Source: Pleomorphomonas sp. JP5 (lineage in GTDB: Bacteria; Pseudomonadota; Alphaproteobacteria; Rhizobiales; Pleomorphomonadaceae). From it: a stretch of 64,000 bases of DNA. The notes beneath the pieces were generated by a model. That model did no database searches and was not told the DNA's origin. It saw only the letters and a list, made by a program, of their open reading frames with translations. Below are positions 42,564 to 51,280 of this stretch, piece by piece. Numbering within the stretch: the first letter of the stretch is position 1; every line of letters starts with the position of its first letter. The translations under genes and the position numbers were made by a program. The stretch covers positions 186,001 through 250,000 of the forward strand of contig NZ_JAMDLI010000002.1 in NCBI RefSeq assembly GCF_023721815.1, written 5' to 3'.

Positions 42564-44700
42564 AGGCCCTCAACTGCCCGACGGCCTGTCGTTCCCGGGA
42601 GATTCGGCGCAGAATTTCCGACCGGACCGTCGGCGCGCCAAAATAGTATCCTTGCAACTCGTGGCAGCCGGCCTGCTTCAGAGCTTCGGCCTCCTCTGCC
42701 ATCTCGATGCCTTCGGCCGTCACCTCGGCACCCAGCGTTTCCGCCAGGGCAACCGCCGCCTGGACGAGGCTCTGCGACGCCGGATCGCGGATGACGTCGA
42801 TCACCACGGACCGATCGATCTTCACCTTGTCGAAGGCAAACCGGCGCAGATAGGCCACCGACGAGAAGCCGGTACCGAAATCGTCGAGCGCCACTGACAC
42901 GCCGAGCGCATGCAAGGCCTCGACGCTCCGGCGCGCCCTCTCCGGCTCGGAGGCGAGGAAGCTTTCGGTAATGTCGAGCTCGAGCCGTTCCGGAGACATT
43001 CCCGCCGCCTTCAGAATGGTTCCGAGAGCATCTGGGAAGCCGGGGTCACGGAACTGAGCGGCAAACACGTTGACGACCATCTTGAGGTCGCCGAAGGCAC
43101 GGGCATCGCGGGCGACTCGGCGCAACACATAAGTGCCGATCAGGTCGCTCATCCCCGCTTCCTCGGCGACGGCAAGGAACACCACCGGGCTGACCGGGCC
43201 GGCAGGACGGATCCAGCGAACCAGCGCCTCGACGGCGGAGATGCCGCCGGTCTTCGCCGAGACGACCGGCTGATAATGCACCTGGAGGCCATCGTTCGCC
43301 ACCGCCTCGCGCAGTTCGGCCGCCAGAGCCGCCCGTGCCTGACGATCGGCATCCATGTCGGCGCTGTAGAGGTCGACACGGTTCTTGCCACCAGCCTTGG
43401 CGACATACATGGCAACGTCGGCCCGCCGCACCAACTCGCCAGGGGTGAGCTCGCCTTCGATATCCGCGGCGACGCCGACCGAGCAGCCGACCTTCACCAT
43501 GCGCCCCTCGAAATCGAACGCCTCATCGAGAAATTCGACAAAGCTGTCGCCGAGGGCGCGCGCCCGTTCGATTGCCTGCCCCCCTTCGACAACCACGGCA
43601 AACTCGTCGCCGCCGAGCCGCGCCAGTACCCCGTTGTCGCCAACCAGAGTACGGAAACCCGCCGCTGTCGCCCGGATCAGCCGGTCACCGACGTCGTGGC
43701 CATAGGTGTCGTTCACCTCCTTGAAACCGTCCAGGTCAGCGAACAAGACGGCGATCGGATGGCTCGGCCCCGCGTAGGCGGCGGCGAGCCGCTGATTGAA
43801 GGAGGCGCGGTTCGGCAAGCCGGACAGAGGGTCGTGGCTCGCCGCGTGACGAGCCGTCGTTTCGTCCTGGCGAAGGCCGCTCATCATCTTCCAGATGGTT
43901 ACGACCAGCACGCCCATCACCACGAACAACAGGAAAAGCACCGCAAGCACCGGCAGGCGGGCGCGTTCCATTGCCTCGGTACCGGAAACGCGCGGTTCCC
44001 AGCCGATTGATCCGAGGACAACCCCCGACGCCGAGACCAGGGGCACGACATCCTCCCCGACAATCGCCGGGCCGAAAATCAGATGTCGAACGCCGAGCGC
44101 GTCGGCCATGGCCACGAACTGGGCCTCGGTCATTGAGCGACCGACGAGAAGGTAGTGTGGAGAAGCGGCCGACGACGAAGCCCCGGCGCGAGCCTCGATT
44201 TCATGCAGCCCGACCACGAGCGGGCCAAGACGCGACTGGATGAAGCCGGACGTCGGCCGACCCACGTTCTGGCTCGCGATGGCAACCAGAGCGGCGACAT
44301 CGGCCCGGCTGATCCCGATCCCGTCCGGCCCGACCATTCGTCCCGCATGATAGGTGCGTACCGGTATGCCCTCGGCATCGACAATCGACAACGTATCGAA
44401 AACACGACCATCCATGACGGGGAGAACGGCGTCGTCGCTCAGAAGGCCGGGATTCCCTTCAGACAGGGCACCGGCGTTCCAGACGGCGAACTCGGTGGCG
44501 GCAAGGCCCATCCGGGTCTGCGCATCGTCCTTGAGAACATCGACCACGCGCGCAACGCCACGCCGGTCGATGTCGTTCACCTCCGCCGCCATGCGCGCCA
44601 TGGCGAGATAAACCACCGCGGCAGCGGCAAGCGCCGTCAACGCGGTCGGTACGACCACGCCAAAGACAAACTCCATCCAGCGACGATTGGCGAAAAACAA
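42562..44700 (-). CDS. CHASE4-GGDEF-EAL membrane protein, bifunctional c-di-GMP enzyme
   Basis: 712 residues. Membrane helix 1 (VVPTALTALAAAAVVYLAM), periplasmic CHASE4 domain about residues 40-240 (LAATEFAVWNAGALSEGN), helix 2 (VLAVLFLLFVVMGVLVVTIWKM), GGDEF with intact ARLGGDEFAVVV, and EAL with VEALVRWIRP, ELDITESFL and ALDDFGTGFSS. The inhibitory RxxD before GGDEF is not evident. Both activities are possible; the balance cannot be predicted. The last residues (QLRA) and TAG stop are formed by the palindromic repeat. Confidence 0.92.
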   Translation of the reverse strand: MFFANRRWMEFVFGVVVPTALTALAAAAVVYLAMARMAAEVNDIDRRGVARVVDVLKDDAQTRMGLAATEFAVWNAGALSEGNPGLLSDDAVLPVMDGRVFDTLSIVDAEGIPVRTYHAGRMVGPDGIGISRADVAALVAIASQNVGRPTSGFIQSRLGPLVVGLHEIEARAGASSSAASPHYLLVGRSMTEAQFVAMADALGVRHLIFGPAIVGEDVVPLVSASGVVLGSIGWEPRVSGTEAMERARLPVLAVLFLLFVVMGVLVVTIWKMMSGLRQDETTARHAASHDPLSGLPNRASFNQRLAAAYAGPSHPIAVLFADLDGFKEVNDTYGHDVGDRLIRATAAGFRTLVGDNGVLARLGGDEFAVVVEGGQAIERARALGDSFVEFLDEAFDFEGRMVKVGCSVGVAADIEGELTPGELVRRADVAMYVAKAGGKNRVDLYSADMDADRQARAALAAELREAVANDGLQVHYQPVVSAKTGGISAVEALVRWIRPAGPVSPVVFLAVAEEAGMSDLIGTYVLRRVARDARAFGDLKMVVNVFAAQFRDPGFPDALGTILKAAGMSPERLELDITESFLASEPERARRSVEALHALGVSVALDDFGTGFSSVAYLRRFAFDKVKIDRSVVIDVIRDPASQSLVQAAVALAETLGAEVTAEGIEMAEEAEALKQAGCHELQGYYFGAPTVRSEILRRISRERQAVGQLRA

Positions 44701-44799
44701 GGCAACGATCCGTCGGTTCTATCTTGCGAAGATTAGCGCGATACCGTTAAAGGCTCGCAAACTGATCCGGCATCCTCAGGGAAAACACAGATCCGCTCG

Positions 44800-44818
44800 A
44801 TCGCCTTCGGAAGGCGAT
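44800..44818. repeat. 8-bp hairpin in the leader of the DMT exporter gene
   Basis: ATCGCCTT, loop CGG, AAGGCGAT (44800-44818), 29 bp before the ATG at 44848. It could be a leader stem-loop or operator. Confidence 0.45.
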
Positions 44819-44847
44819 GCGGAAATGCCGGGAAAGCCGGGGAAATA

Positions 44848-45744
44848 ATGCCGAACCGCACCCGCGCGACCATGGTAGGCCTCACCGCAATCCTCATGTG
44901 GTCGACGCTCGGCGTCTTTACGGGCGGTTCGGGAGCCGTGCCGCCCTTCCTCCTGAACGCCTTCTGTTTGGGGCTTTCCGGCTCGATCGCCATCATTTGG
45001 CTGATTGCCAGGGGGCACACCGTCGTTTTGAAACAACCCCTCAGGGTTTGGATCGTGGGAACCCTCGGGCTCTTCGGCTACCACGCCCTCTACTTTACGG
45101 CCCTGCGTACGGCGCCGCTGGTCGAGGCGGGTCTCATCAACTATCTCTGGCCACTCCTGATCGTACTCTTCTCGGGCCTTCTGCCTGGCGAGCGGCTCCG
45201 CCCCCATCACTTCGCCGGCGTGGTCCTGGGCTTTCTCGGCGCGGCGCTTCTGGTGACGGCCGGCCACTCCCTGGCACTCGACGGCGGATACGCCTTCGGA
45301 TACCTCGCCGCGTTCCTCGCCGCCGTTGTCTGGGCCAGTTATTCGGTCATCTCGCGCCGCTTCGCCAGCGTCCCTTCGGAAGCCGTCGCCGGCTTCTGCC
45401 TTGCCGCCGCCGTCCTGAGCCTTCTCTGCCACGCCGCTTTCGAGGAAACGATCCTGCCGTCGTCAGCCATGGAGTGGTCGATGGTGGCGCTGCTCGGCGC
45501 CTTCCCGGTCGGCCTTGCCTTTTTCGTCTGGGACCATGGCGTCAAGCATGGAAACATCCAGCTCATCGGCACCGCCGCCTACGCGACGCCGGTGCTGTCG
45601 ACCCTGCTTCTCACGCTCACCGGCTACGGAATGCTGGGTTTGACGACCGCGATTGCCTGCGTTCTCGTCACTCTCGGCGCCATCGTCGCGGCCTGGGACT
45701 CGCTGCCCTTCCGGCAGTGGGTCGCCAAGCGAGCCGTCACCTGA
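44848..45744 (+). CDS. DMT-superfamily (EamA) exporter, YddG-like
   Basis: 298 residues with ten hydrophobic segments in two EamA repeats. The N-terminus AILMWSTLGVFTGGSGAVPPFLL and the helix with GYHALYFTALRTAPLVEAGLINYLWPLLIVLFSGLLPGERL are close to the aromatic amino-acid exporter YddG. In the second repeat, GNIQLIGTAAYATPVLSTLLL is typical. Likely exports aromatic amino acids or paraquat-like compounds, but the substrate is inferred. Overlaps convergent gloB by 8 bp. Confidence 0.85.
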   Translation: MPNRTRATMVGLTAILMWSTLGVFTGGSGAVPPFLLNAFCLGLSGSIAIIWLIARGHTVVLKQPLRVWIVGTLGLFGYHALYFTALRTAPLVEAGLINYLWPLLIVLFSGLLPGERLRPHHFAGVVLGFLGAALLVTAGHSLALDGGYAFGYLAAFLAAVVWASYSVISRRFASVPSEAVAGFCLAAAVLSLLCHAAFEETILPSSAMEWSMVALLGAFPVGLAFFVWDHGVKHGNIQLIGTAAYATPVLSTLLLTLTGYGMLGLTTAIACVLVTLGAIVAAWDSLPFRQWVAKRAVT

Positions 45745-46507
45745 AAGAATCCTTCCGCTTGCGCAACTCGGCGAACACGTCAACGGCAGGCCGCCCGGAC
45801 AATCCCAGTCTTTCTGCCAGCCGGGGATCGCCAGCTCTCAGGAATGGATTGGTAAGAAGCTCCCGACCGAGCGTCACGGGCACCGTCGGACGGCCTGCGG
45901 CGCGAAGCGCTTCCACGTCAGCGAGCCGTTCGACAAGCGCCGTGTTGTCGGGATCGACCGCCAGCGCGAAACGACCGTTCGACGCCGTGTACTCGTGACC
46001 AGGATAGATGGCCGTTTCCGTCGGCAGCGCCGCGAGACGAAGAAGAGAGTCCCACATGTCGGCCGCGCTGCCCTCGAACAGGCGACCGCAACCGAGAGAA
46101 AACAGCGTATCGCCGGAAAACAGCGCCCGCGCTTCGGGCGCATGGTAGGCGATATGACCGAGCGTATGTCCGGGGGTGGCGATCACCCGGAAATCGAGCG
46201 GACCGATGGAGAAGATCTCGCCGTCTGCCATCGCCCGGTCGAGCGGCGGCAGGCGATGGACATCGGCAACCGCGCCAACGAGCTGCGCGCCGGTGCGTTC
46301 GACGATCGCAGCGACGCCTTCGATATGGTCGTGATGATGGTGGGTTAGGAGAAGAGCGTCGAGCCGGCCGCCCGACGCTTCGACGGCCTTGAGGATCGGC
46401 GCCGCCTCCGGGGCATCGATCACCACTGCGGCACCGCTTTCCTCGTCGCGGAGAAGATAGGCGTAGTTGTCGCTGAGACAGGCGATGACGTCGATCTTCG
46501 GAACCAT
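45737..46507 (-). CDS. gloB: Hydroxyacylglutathione hydrolase (glyoxalase II)
   Basis: 256 residues, with GGGAGG before the ATG. Metallo-beta-lactamase fold with the binuclear site LLLTHHHHDHIEG (THxHxDH), ATPGHTLGHIAY, LFSGDTLFSLGCGRLFEG and YPGHEYT, and a C-terminal helical domain (FLRAGDPRLAERLGL) for glutathione. Hydrolyses S-lactoylglutathione to lactate, completing methylglyoxal detoxification; the methylglyoxal source MgsA is in the same window. Divergent from the methyltransferase, as in many Rhizobiales. Confidence 0.95.
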   Translation of the reverse strand: MVPKIDVIACLSDNYAYLLRDEESGAAVVIDAPEAAPILKAVEASGGRLDALLLTHHHHDHIEGVAAIVERTGAQLVGAVADVHRLPPLDRAMADGEIFSIGPLDFRVIATPGHTLGHIAYHAPEARALFSGDTLFSLGCGRLFEGSAADMWDSLLRLAALPTETAIYPGHEYTASNGRFALAVDPDNTALVERLADVEALRAAGRPTVPVTLGRELLTNPFLRAGDPRLAERLGLSGRPAVDVFAELRKRKDSFR

Positions 46508-46614
46508 CGGGAGCCTCCCTTACCACCGTCGCGAAAAAAGACGGCGGTTGCCATTGCGATAGGGCCACAGTCGATCAATATGGCGGAAAGGGCAAGGGCG
46601 CCCCGGAGCCACGC

Positions 46615-47373
46615 ATGTTTCTGGACGTTGTCGACCTCAGGGACTTCTATTCGAGCGATCTCGGCCACGTCATCCGGCCGATCCTCACCGATCATTTCCG
46701 GAAAATCTGGCCGAGCGTCTCCGGCGACCGATTGGCCGGGCTCGGATTTGCGACCCCCTATCTCGCGCCCTTTCGCGAGGAGGCCGACCGCACGCTGGCG
46801 CTGATGCCGGCCGCGCAGGGCGCGGTCAACTGGCCGGCCGGCGGCCCCTCCGCCTCGGCCCTGGTCTGTGATGACATGCTGCCACTCCCCGATGCGTCAA
46901 TCGATCGGCTGCTGATCGTCCATGCGCTCGAAATGGCCAACGACCCGGCCGAACTGCTCAAGGAAGCCTGGCGGGTATTGTCGCCCGGCGGCCGGGTGCT
47001 GGCGGTGGTGCCCAACCGGCGCGGCCTGTGGGCCCGCGTCGATACCTCGCCCTTCGGGTATGGCCGCCCCTTTTCGCGCGGCCAGATCACCAAGCTATTG
47101 CGCGAAACGTCCTTTTCGCCCACCGCTTGGGACGAAGCGCTTTATGTGATGCCGGTGCCCCGTCGCCACTTCATGCACGCCAGCGCCCGCTGGGAGGCGA
47201 TCGGCGCGCGCCTGTGGCCGGCCTTCGCCGGTGTCATCCTGGTGGAGGCGGCCAAGCACCTGCATCAGGGCGTGCCGGTAATCCGCCGCGTCCGCTCGCC
47301 GGCCATCCGGCCCGTATTGCTGCCCTCGCCCGCCGGTTTGCCGAGCCCGCACCGCACCGGTCCGTCCGGCTGA
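46615..47373 (+). CDS. Class I SAM-dependent methyltransferase
   Basis: 252 residues. It begins with FLDVVDLRDFYSSDLGHVIRP, then a Methyltransf_11 fold: SALVCDDMLPLPDASIDRLLIVHALEMANDPAELLKEAWRVLSPGGRVLAVVPNRRG (motif II/III split across strands). The canonical GxGxG loop is weak (LGFATPYLAPF). This gene beside gloB is a conserved pair in Rhizobiales; the substrate is unknown. Ends 7 bp before the metW stop (convergent). Confidence 0.88.
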   Translation: MFLDVVDLRDFYSSDLGHVIRPILTDHFRKIWPSVSGDRLAGLGFATPYLAPFREEADRTLALMPAAQGAVNWPAGGPSASALVCDDMLPLPDASIDRLLIVHALEMANDPAELLKEAWRVLSPGGRVLAVVPNRRGLWARVDTSPFGYGRPFSRGQITKLLRETSFSPTAWDEALYVMPVPRRHFMHASARWEAIGARLWPAFAGVILVEAAKHLHQGVPVIRRVRSPAIRPVLLPSPAGLPSPHRTGPSG

Positions 47374-47380
47374 CGACTCG

Positions 47381-48016
47381 CTAGCGGTCTTCGCGCGACA
47401 GCAGGAACACCGCCTGCGCCCCGAGAAGGTTCCAGACGATCCATGGCAGGCTGAACGGCAGACGCTTGCCGGTACCGTCGAGAACGATCGCCTGGTCGAC
47501 CTTGGCCCCCACATCCCTGGCCAGCTCGACGAAGTCGCGAATGGTGCAGAAGTGGATGTTGGGCGTGTCGTACCAGGAGTAGGGCAGACGCTTGCTGACC
47601 GGCATGCGCCCGAGGAACATCAGGCGGAAGCGCACGTCGAGATGACCAAAGTTCGGCAGCGACACCACGACCCGCCGACCGATGCGGAGCATCTCATCAA
47701 GGACCCGTCGAGCATTGCGCGTCGCCTGGATGGTGTGGCTGAGCACCACATAGTCGAAGGACTGGTCGGGATACTGCACAAGGTCGCTGTCGGCGTCACC
47801 CTGGATCACGGAAAGGCCGCGCGAAACGGCGGCGTTGACGCCTTCTTGGCTGATCTCGATGCCGCGCGCGTCGACGCCTCGCGTCCGCTCCAGCAGTTCC
47901 AGCAGCGCACCGTCGCCGCAGCCGATGTCGAGCACGCGCGAGCCCGGTTCGATCAGCCCGGCGATCAGGCGAAGGTCGACGCGAACGTCCGAGGCGAGAT
48001 CGGCGAGATCGGTCAT
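47381..48016 (-). CDS. metW: Methionine biosynthesis protein MetW
   Basis: 211 residues. A methyltransferase-like fold with [33 protein letters not shown] (SAM loop), [31 protein letters not shown] and [15 protein letters not shown]. MetW is found with MetX in many proteobacteria and is required for, or stimulates, homoserine acylation by MetX. Its start overlaps the metX stop by 4 bp (ATGA), giving translational coupling. Confidence 0.95.
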   Translation of the reverse strand: MTDLADLASDVRVDLRLIAGLIEPGSRVLDIGCGDGALLELLERTRGVDARGIEISQEGVNAAVSRGLSVIQGDADSDLVQYPDQSFDYVVLSHTIQATRNARRVLDEMLRIGRRVVVSLPNFGHLDVRFRLMFLGRMPVSKRLPYSWYDTPNIHFCTIRDFVELARDVGAKVDQAIVLDGTGKRLPFSLPWIVWNLLGAQAVFLLSREDR

Positions 48017-49224
48017 TGTGCTTCCTCCGCCGCCGGCCCGGCTATGCCCCGCGCCCGCGCCGCGCCTGTCAGGAAGCCGCGCACGATGCGGAACTGTTCG
48101 GGAATGTCGAGAAGGAAGCTGTCGTGCCCCCGATCGCTTTCGATCTCCACGAAGCTGACGGGAGCGCCCGCCGCATTGAGCGCATGCACCACGGCGCGGC
48201 TTTCCGAGGTCGGATACAGCCAGTCGGACGTGAACGACAGCACGCAGAAGCGAGTCTTCGTTCCCTTGAAGACGTTGGCCAGAACGCCGCCATGATCGGC
48301 GCCAAGATCGAAATAGTCGGTGGCACGGGTGACGTAGAGATAAGAGTTGGCGTCAAAGCGGTCGACGAACGTCATGCCTTGATGGCGAAGGTAGCTTTCG
48401 ATCTGGAAGTCGGCATCGAAGCCAAAGGCCAACGCGTCGCGATCCTGCAGGTTGCGGCCGAACTTCTGATGCAGCGACCGGTCGGACATATAGGTGATGT
48501 GAGCGGCCATGCGCGCGACGGCGAGGCCCTTCTTGGGGTTGCGACCCTCCTCGAGATAGCGGCCACCGCACCAGTCGGGATCGGCCATCACCGCCTGCCG
48601 CCCCACCTCGTGGAAGGCGATATTCTGCGAGGAATGGCGGTAGCTGGTGGCGATCGCCACCACCGAGAACACCCGTTCCGGATAGCTCGCCGCCCATTGC
48701 AGCGCCTGCATGCCGCCCATGGAACCGCCCACCACGGCGAACAACTGATCGATGCCGAGCCCGGTGACCAGCATGGCCTGCGCCCGGACCATGTCGGCAA
48801 TGGTCACCACCGGCAGATCGAGGCCATAGGGACGGCCTGTGTCGGGGTTGGTACTGGCTGGCCCGGTGGTGCCGAGACAACCGCCGAGCACGTTGGAGCA
48901 GATGACGAAGAAGCGGTTCGTATCGATCGGCCGACCTGGACCGACCATCAGCGTCCACCAGCCCGGCTTGCCGGTCACCGGGTTGGTGCTGGCGACATGC
49001 TGGTCGCCGGTCAGCGCGTGGCAGATCAGGATGGCATTGGAGCGGTCGGCGTTGAGCTCGCCATAAGTCTGGTAGGCGATCTGCCAAGGCGCGATCGCCG
49101 GGCCGGCATCGAGCGTCAGCGGCGCATCCGTGCCGAAACGCATGACGAGGCTCGAAGGATTATCGGCCTCGCTGCGGCGCAGGCTTGCCTGCGCATCGGT
49201 CTCGGTCAGGGGAGCGTCCAGCAT
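48013..49224 (-). CDS. metX: Homoserine O-acyltransferase (MetX)
   Basis: 403 residues from the ATG at 49224 (ribosome site weak; GTG at 49230 and 49275 are alternatives). Alpha/beta-hydrolase acyltransferase with [28 protein letters not shown], nucleophile Ser in [10 protein letters not shown], Asp in [11 protein letters not shown] and His in [11 protein letters not shown]. Makes O-acetyl- or O-succinyl-homoserine for methionine synthesis; acyl donor cannot be fixed from sequence. Coupled to metW downstream. The upstream promoter is at 49287-49315. Confidence 0.93.
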   Translation of the reverse strand: MLDAPLTETDAQASLRRSEADNPSSLVMRFGTDAPLTLDAGPAIAPWQIAYQTYGELNADRSNAILICHALTGDQHVASTNPVTGKPGWWTLMVGPGRPIDTNRFFVICSNVLGGCLGTTGPASTNPDTGRPYGLDLPVVTIADMVRAQAMLVTGLGIDQLFAVVGGSMGGMQALQWAASYPERVFSVVAIATSYRHSSQNIAFHEVGRQAVMADPDWCGGRYLEEGRNPKKGLAVARMAAHITYMSDRSLHQKFGRNLQDRDALAFGFDADFQIESYLRHQGMTFVDRFDANSYLYVTRATDYFDLGADHGGVLANVFKGTKTRFCVLSFTSDWLYPTSESRAVVHALNAAGAPVSFVEIESDRGHDSFLLDIPEQFRIVRGFLTGAARARGIAGPAAEEAQ

Positions 49225-49286
49225 CGTCACGTCACTATCCGGCTTTCGCGCGGCACACGCTATGCCCGCCGTCACGAAGGTGGTTA

Positions 49287-49315
49287 GCTATCGGAACGGG
49301 AAGATCAAATGTCAA
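49287..49315 (-). promoter_or_regulatory. Probable sigma-70 promoter of metX-metW
   Basis: On the minus strand TTGACA (complement of 49310-49315), a 17-base spacer, and GATAGC (complement of 49287-49292). Predicted start near 49280 gives about 55 nt of leader to the ATG. I find no SAM-II type core in it. Confidence 0.55.
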
Positions 49316-49348
49316 GAAAATCGGCATCCGGGCAAACGGAAGCCTCGC

Positions 49349-49768
49349 CTACCGCAAGCCCCGGCGAATGGCGCGAACCAGATCCCGGGCCTGTACCTTG
49401 GCGCTCTGCTGGTCTCCCTCGCCGAGCATGTTGCAGGCCTTCTCGAAGTTGTCGCGGTCGTCGGCGGGAACCGGCCGCTCGCCGATCGCAGCGACGACGA
49501 TACGAAGGGCGCAGGCCCGCACCGGGTCCACCTTGAAGGCGCCATAGCAACCATCGCCGATACAGAAGGCGAAGTTCCTCAGCGAAGGAATGTCACCGGC
49601 GAGCGCCTTCGGCCATTGCGGCGCGAGCGCAGTCTGCTGGCCGGGACAGGCGGCATTGTTCGCGGTGGCACAGTTGGCGAGAAGATCGGCATACTCGGGT
49701 ACGCCGTCGGCGGCGAAGGCCGGAGCAGCGAGGAAAGCCAGAACAAGGGAAATCTGAAACGGGCGCAT
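49349..49768 (-). CDS. Small exported Cys-containing hypothetical protein
   Basis: 139 residues from the ATG at 49768. A clear signal peptide (LVLAFLAAPAFAAD), then a mature domain of about 120 residues with seven Cys (NCATANNAACPG, FCIGDGCYG, RACALR, KACNML), suggesting disulfides in the periplasm. It is rather hydrophilic and helical, ending in a basic AIRRGLR. I do not recognise the family. It reads toward metX with its stop only 33 bp from the metX -35. Confidence 0.75.
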   Translation of the reverse strand: MRPFQISLVLAFLAAPAFAADGVPEYADLLANCATANNAACPGQQTALAPQWPKALAGDIPSLRNFAFCIGDGCYGAFKVDPVRACALRIVVAAIGERPVPADDRDNFEKACNMLGEGDQQSAKVQARDLVRAIRRGLR

Positions 49769-49828
49769 GGGCGGTTCTCGTATCACCCCAAGTATTCGCG
49801 AAGCATGCCGAGGATGCAAGACCGCCCT

Positions 49829-50665
49829 TCAGCCAGCCTTGTTTCGGTAGGCAGCAGGAGGACGCCCGAAAGCATCGCGGAAGCGACGGGTAAACTCGGA
49901 CAGATCCGAAAAGCCGTTGTCCAGCGCTATGTCGATCACCCTGCCACTGCCGGCATCGAGTGCCACCGCCGCCCGAGCCAGACGATACCCTATGAGGTAG
50001 GCATGTGGCGACTGACCGACGACGCGCCGAAACACCCTCAGGAACTGATGGCGGCCAAGGCCGACCAGCTTCGCCAGATCGCCAAGACCAAGCCGCTCGT
50101 CATGGTGCGCATGCATGTAGTCGAGTACGGCGGCGATGCGTCGCTCGTCGCGCGATGTCACCGCCGGCTCCACGCCCTCCTCGCTGGAAAAGGCAGCCCC
50201 AAGCAGATCGAGGGCTAACGCCTCGCTGGCCAGCCCCGGCAGCTTGCCACCGGCCAGCCGGCGAGCCGCGTGAAGCCTTCCGGCTCTTTCCGCGACCGGC
50301 GGCAGGCGCGGCCGAGAGAAGACGGGTCGGCGAAGCCCGCCAAAATCGGCCACCGTTTCCTCCACGAGTTCGGCTGAGAACTGAAAGGCCAGGCAACGGT
50401 CCCCTCGGCAAACCTCGTGCGAGCAGCGATAGGCGCCTCCGGGATTGCCGAGCAGCAGCGAGCCGGGCGTCATCAGCGCCCGCCCCAAGCCGGAGCGATA
50501 GGCGAAGACGCCATCAAGCACCGCCGACACCGACAGATCTTCGTGCGCCTCCTCGAACGGGCGATCCGCCGGCCCCGCGTCGCAAGTGACCTCCACCGCG
50601 CGCCAGCCGTCGCCAGCCGCTGCCAGACGCTCTCCGGGAGCCGGTTTATCTTTTTCGATCAGCAT
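49829..50665 (-). CDS. AraC-family transcriptional regulator
   Basis: 278 residues from the ATG at 50665; an in-frame TTG at 50692 is possible. N-terminal cupin-like sensor (DLSVSAVLDGVFAYRSGLGRALMTPGSLLLGNPGGAYRCSH) with two Cys (CSHEVCRGDRC), then a C-terminal double HTH: AVLDYMHAHHDERLGLGDLAKLVGLGRHQFLRVFRRVVGQSPHAYLIGYRLARA and VIDIALDNGFSDLSEFTRRFRDAFGRPPAAYR. It is divergent from the small gene at 50760, its likely target. Confidence 0.9.
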   Translation of the reverse strand: MLIEKDKPAPGERLAAAGDGWRAVEVTCDAGPADRPFEEAHEDLSVSAVLDGVFAYRSGLGRALMTPGSLLLGNPGGAYRCSHEVCRGDRCLAFQFSAELVEETVADFGGLRRPVFSRPRLPPVAERAGRLHAARRLAGGKLPGLASEALALDLLGAAFSSEEGVEPAVTSRDERRIAAVLDYMHAHHDERLGLGDLAKLVGLGRHQFLRVFRRVVGQSPHAYLIGYRLARAAVALDAGSGRVIDIALDNGFSDLSEFTRRFRDAFGRPPAAYRNKAG

Positions 50666-50759
50666 GATCGCCACGATATCAACTTTCCCCAAGCATGGCG
50701 ACGGTATGGGAGCCTAGAGAAGTCGCGCCCCAGATTTCTTTGCGATCAAGGAACAGCTC

Positions 50760-51275
50760 ATGCCATCGCTCAATCACCCCTTTGCCGATAGCCTTATCTC
50801 CGAAGCCACCTCTTCCGACATCCCGGAGGAGCAACGCCTGTTCGATCCACTTATCGGAAGCTGGGATCTGGTTGTCACCTGGTACGACCATGCAGGCGCC
50901 ATCAGTCGCCGCGAAACCGGCGAATGGCATTTCGCCCGTGTGCTGGATGGGCGCGGCATTCAGGACGTTTGGATCGTTCCCGGTCCGTCCGAACGGGCCG
51001 CGGGCACAGACCCATATGAGTATGGCACCTCGATCCGCTTTTACGATCCGGGCATTGCCGCGTGGCGTTCGACCTGGATCGGGCCAAGAAGCGGAGTAGT
51101 CATTCCTTTCATCGGCCGCCGCTCCGGCGACGGCATCCTCCTGGAGACGCTCACGGGAGATCCGATGCGTTGGAGCTTCCATGACATCACCGACGATCGC
51201 TTCACTTGGGAGAACCGCAAGGAAAACGATGACTGGCGGCTCGCGCAGGATTTCGTCGCAACAAGACACCGTTGA
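50760..51275 (+). CDS. DUF1579-like (lipocalin-like) protein
   Basis: 171 residues, no signal peptide. After a short lead the core begins EEQRLFDPLIGSWDLVVTWYDHAG, followed by RRETGEWHFARVLDGRGIQDVWIV, TSIRFYDPGIAAWRSTWIGP and WSFHDITDDRFTWENRKENDDW: alternating beta-strands with Gly-Ser-Trp, like DUF1579 and nitrobindin-type barrels. Such proteins may bind small hydrophobic ligands. Its divergent pairing with the AraC regulator suggests inducible expression. Function unproven. Confidence 0.75.
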   Translation: MPSLNHPFADSLISEATSSDIPEEQRLFDPLIGSWDLVVTWYDHAGAISRRETGEWHFARVLDGRGIQDVWIVPGPSERAAGTDPYEYGTSIRFYDPGIAAWRSTWIGPRSGVVIPFIGRRSGDGILLETLTGDPMRWSFHDITDDRFTWENRKENDDWRLAQDFVATRHR

Positions 51276-51280
51276 TCCGG

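Noticed and set aside
45737-45744. Overlap of the DMT exporter and gloB as a frameshift or assembly error
   Set aside because: Both proteins reach normal length; convergent overlaps of a few bases occur also at 63098-63106 and are ordinary in this compact genome.
49225-49290. SAM-II-type riboswitch before metX
   Set aside because: The leader is only about 55 nt from the predicted start and I cannot find the conserved pseudoknot core. A covariance search would settle it.
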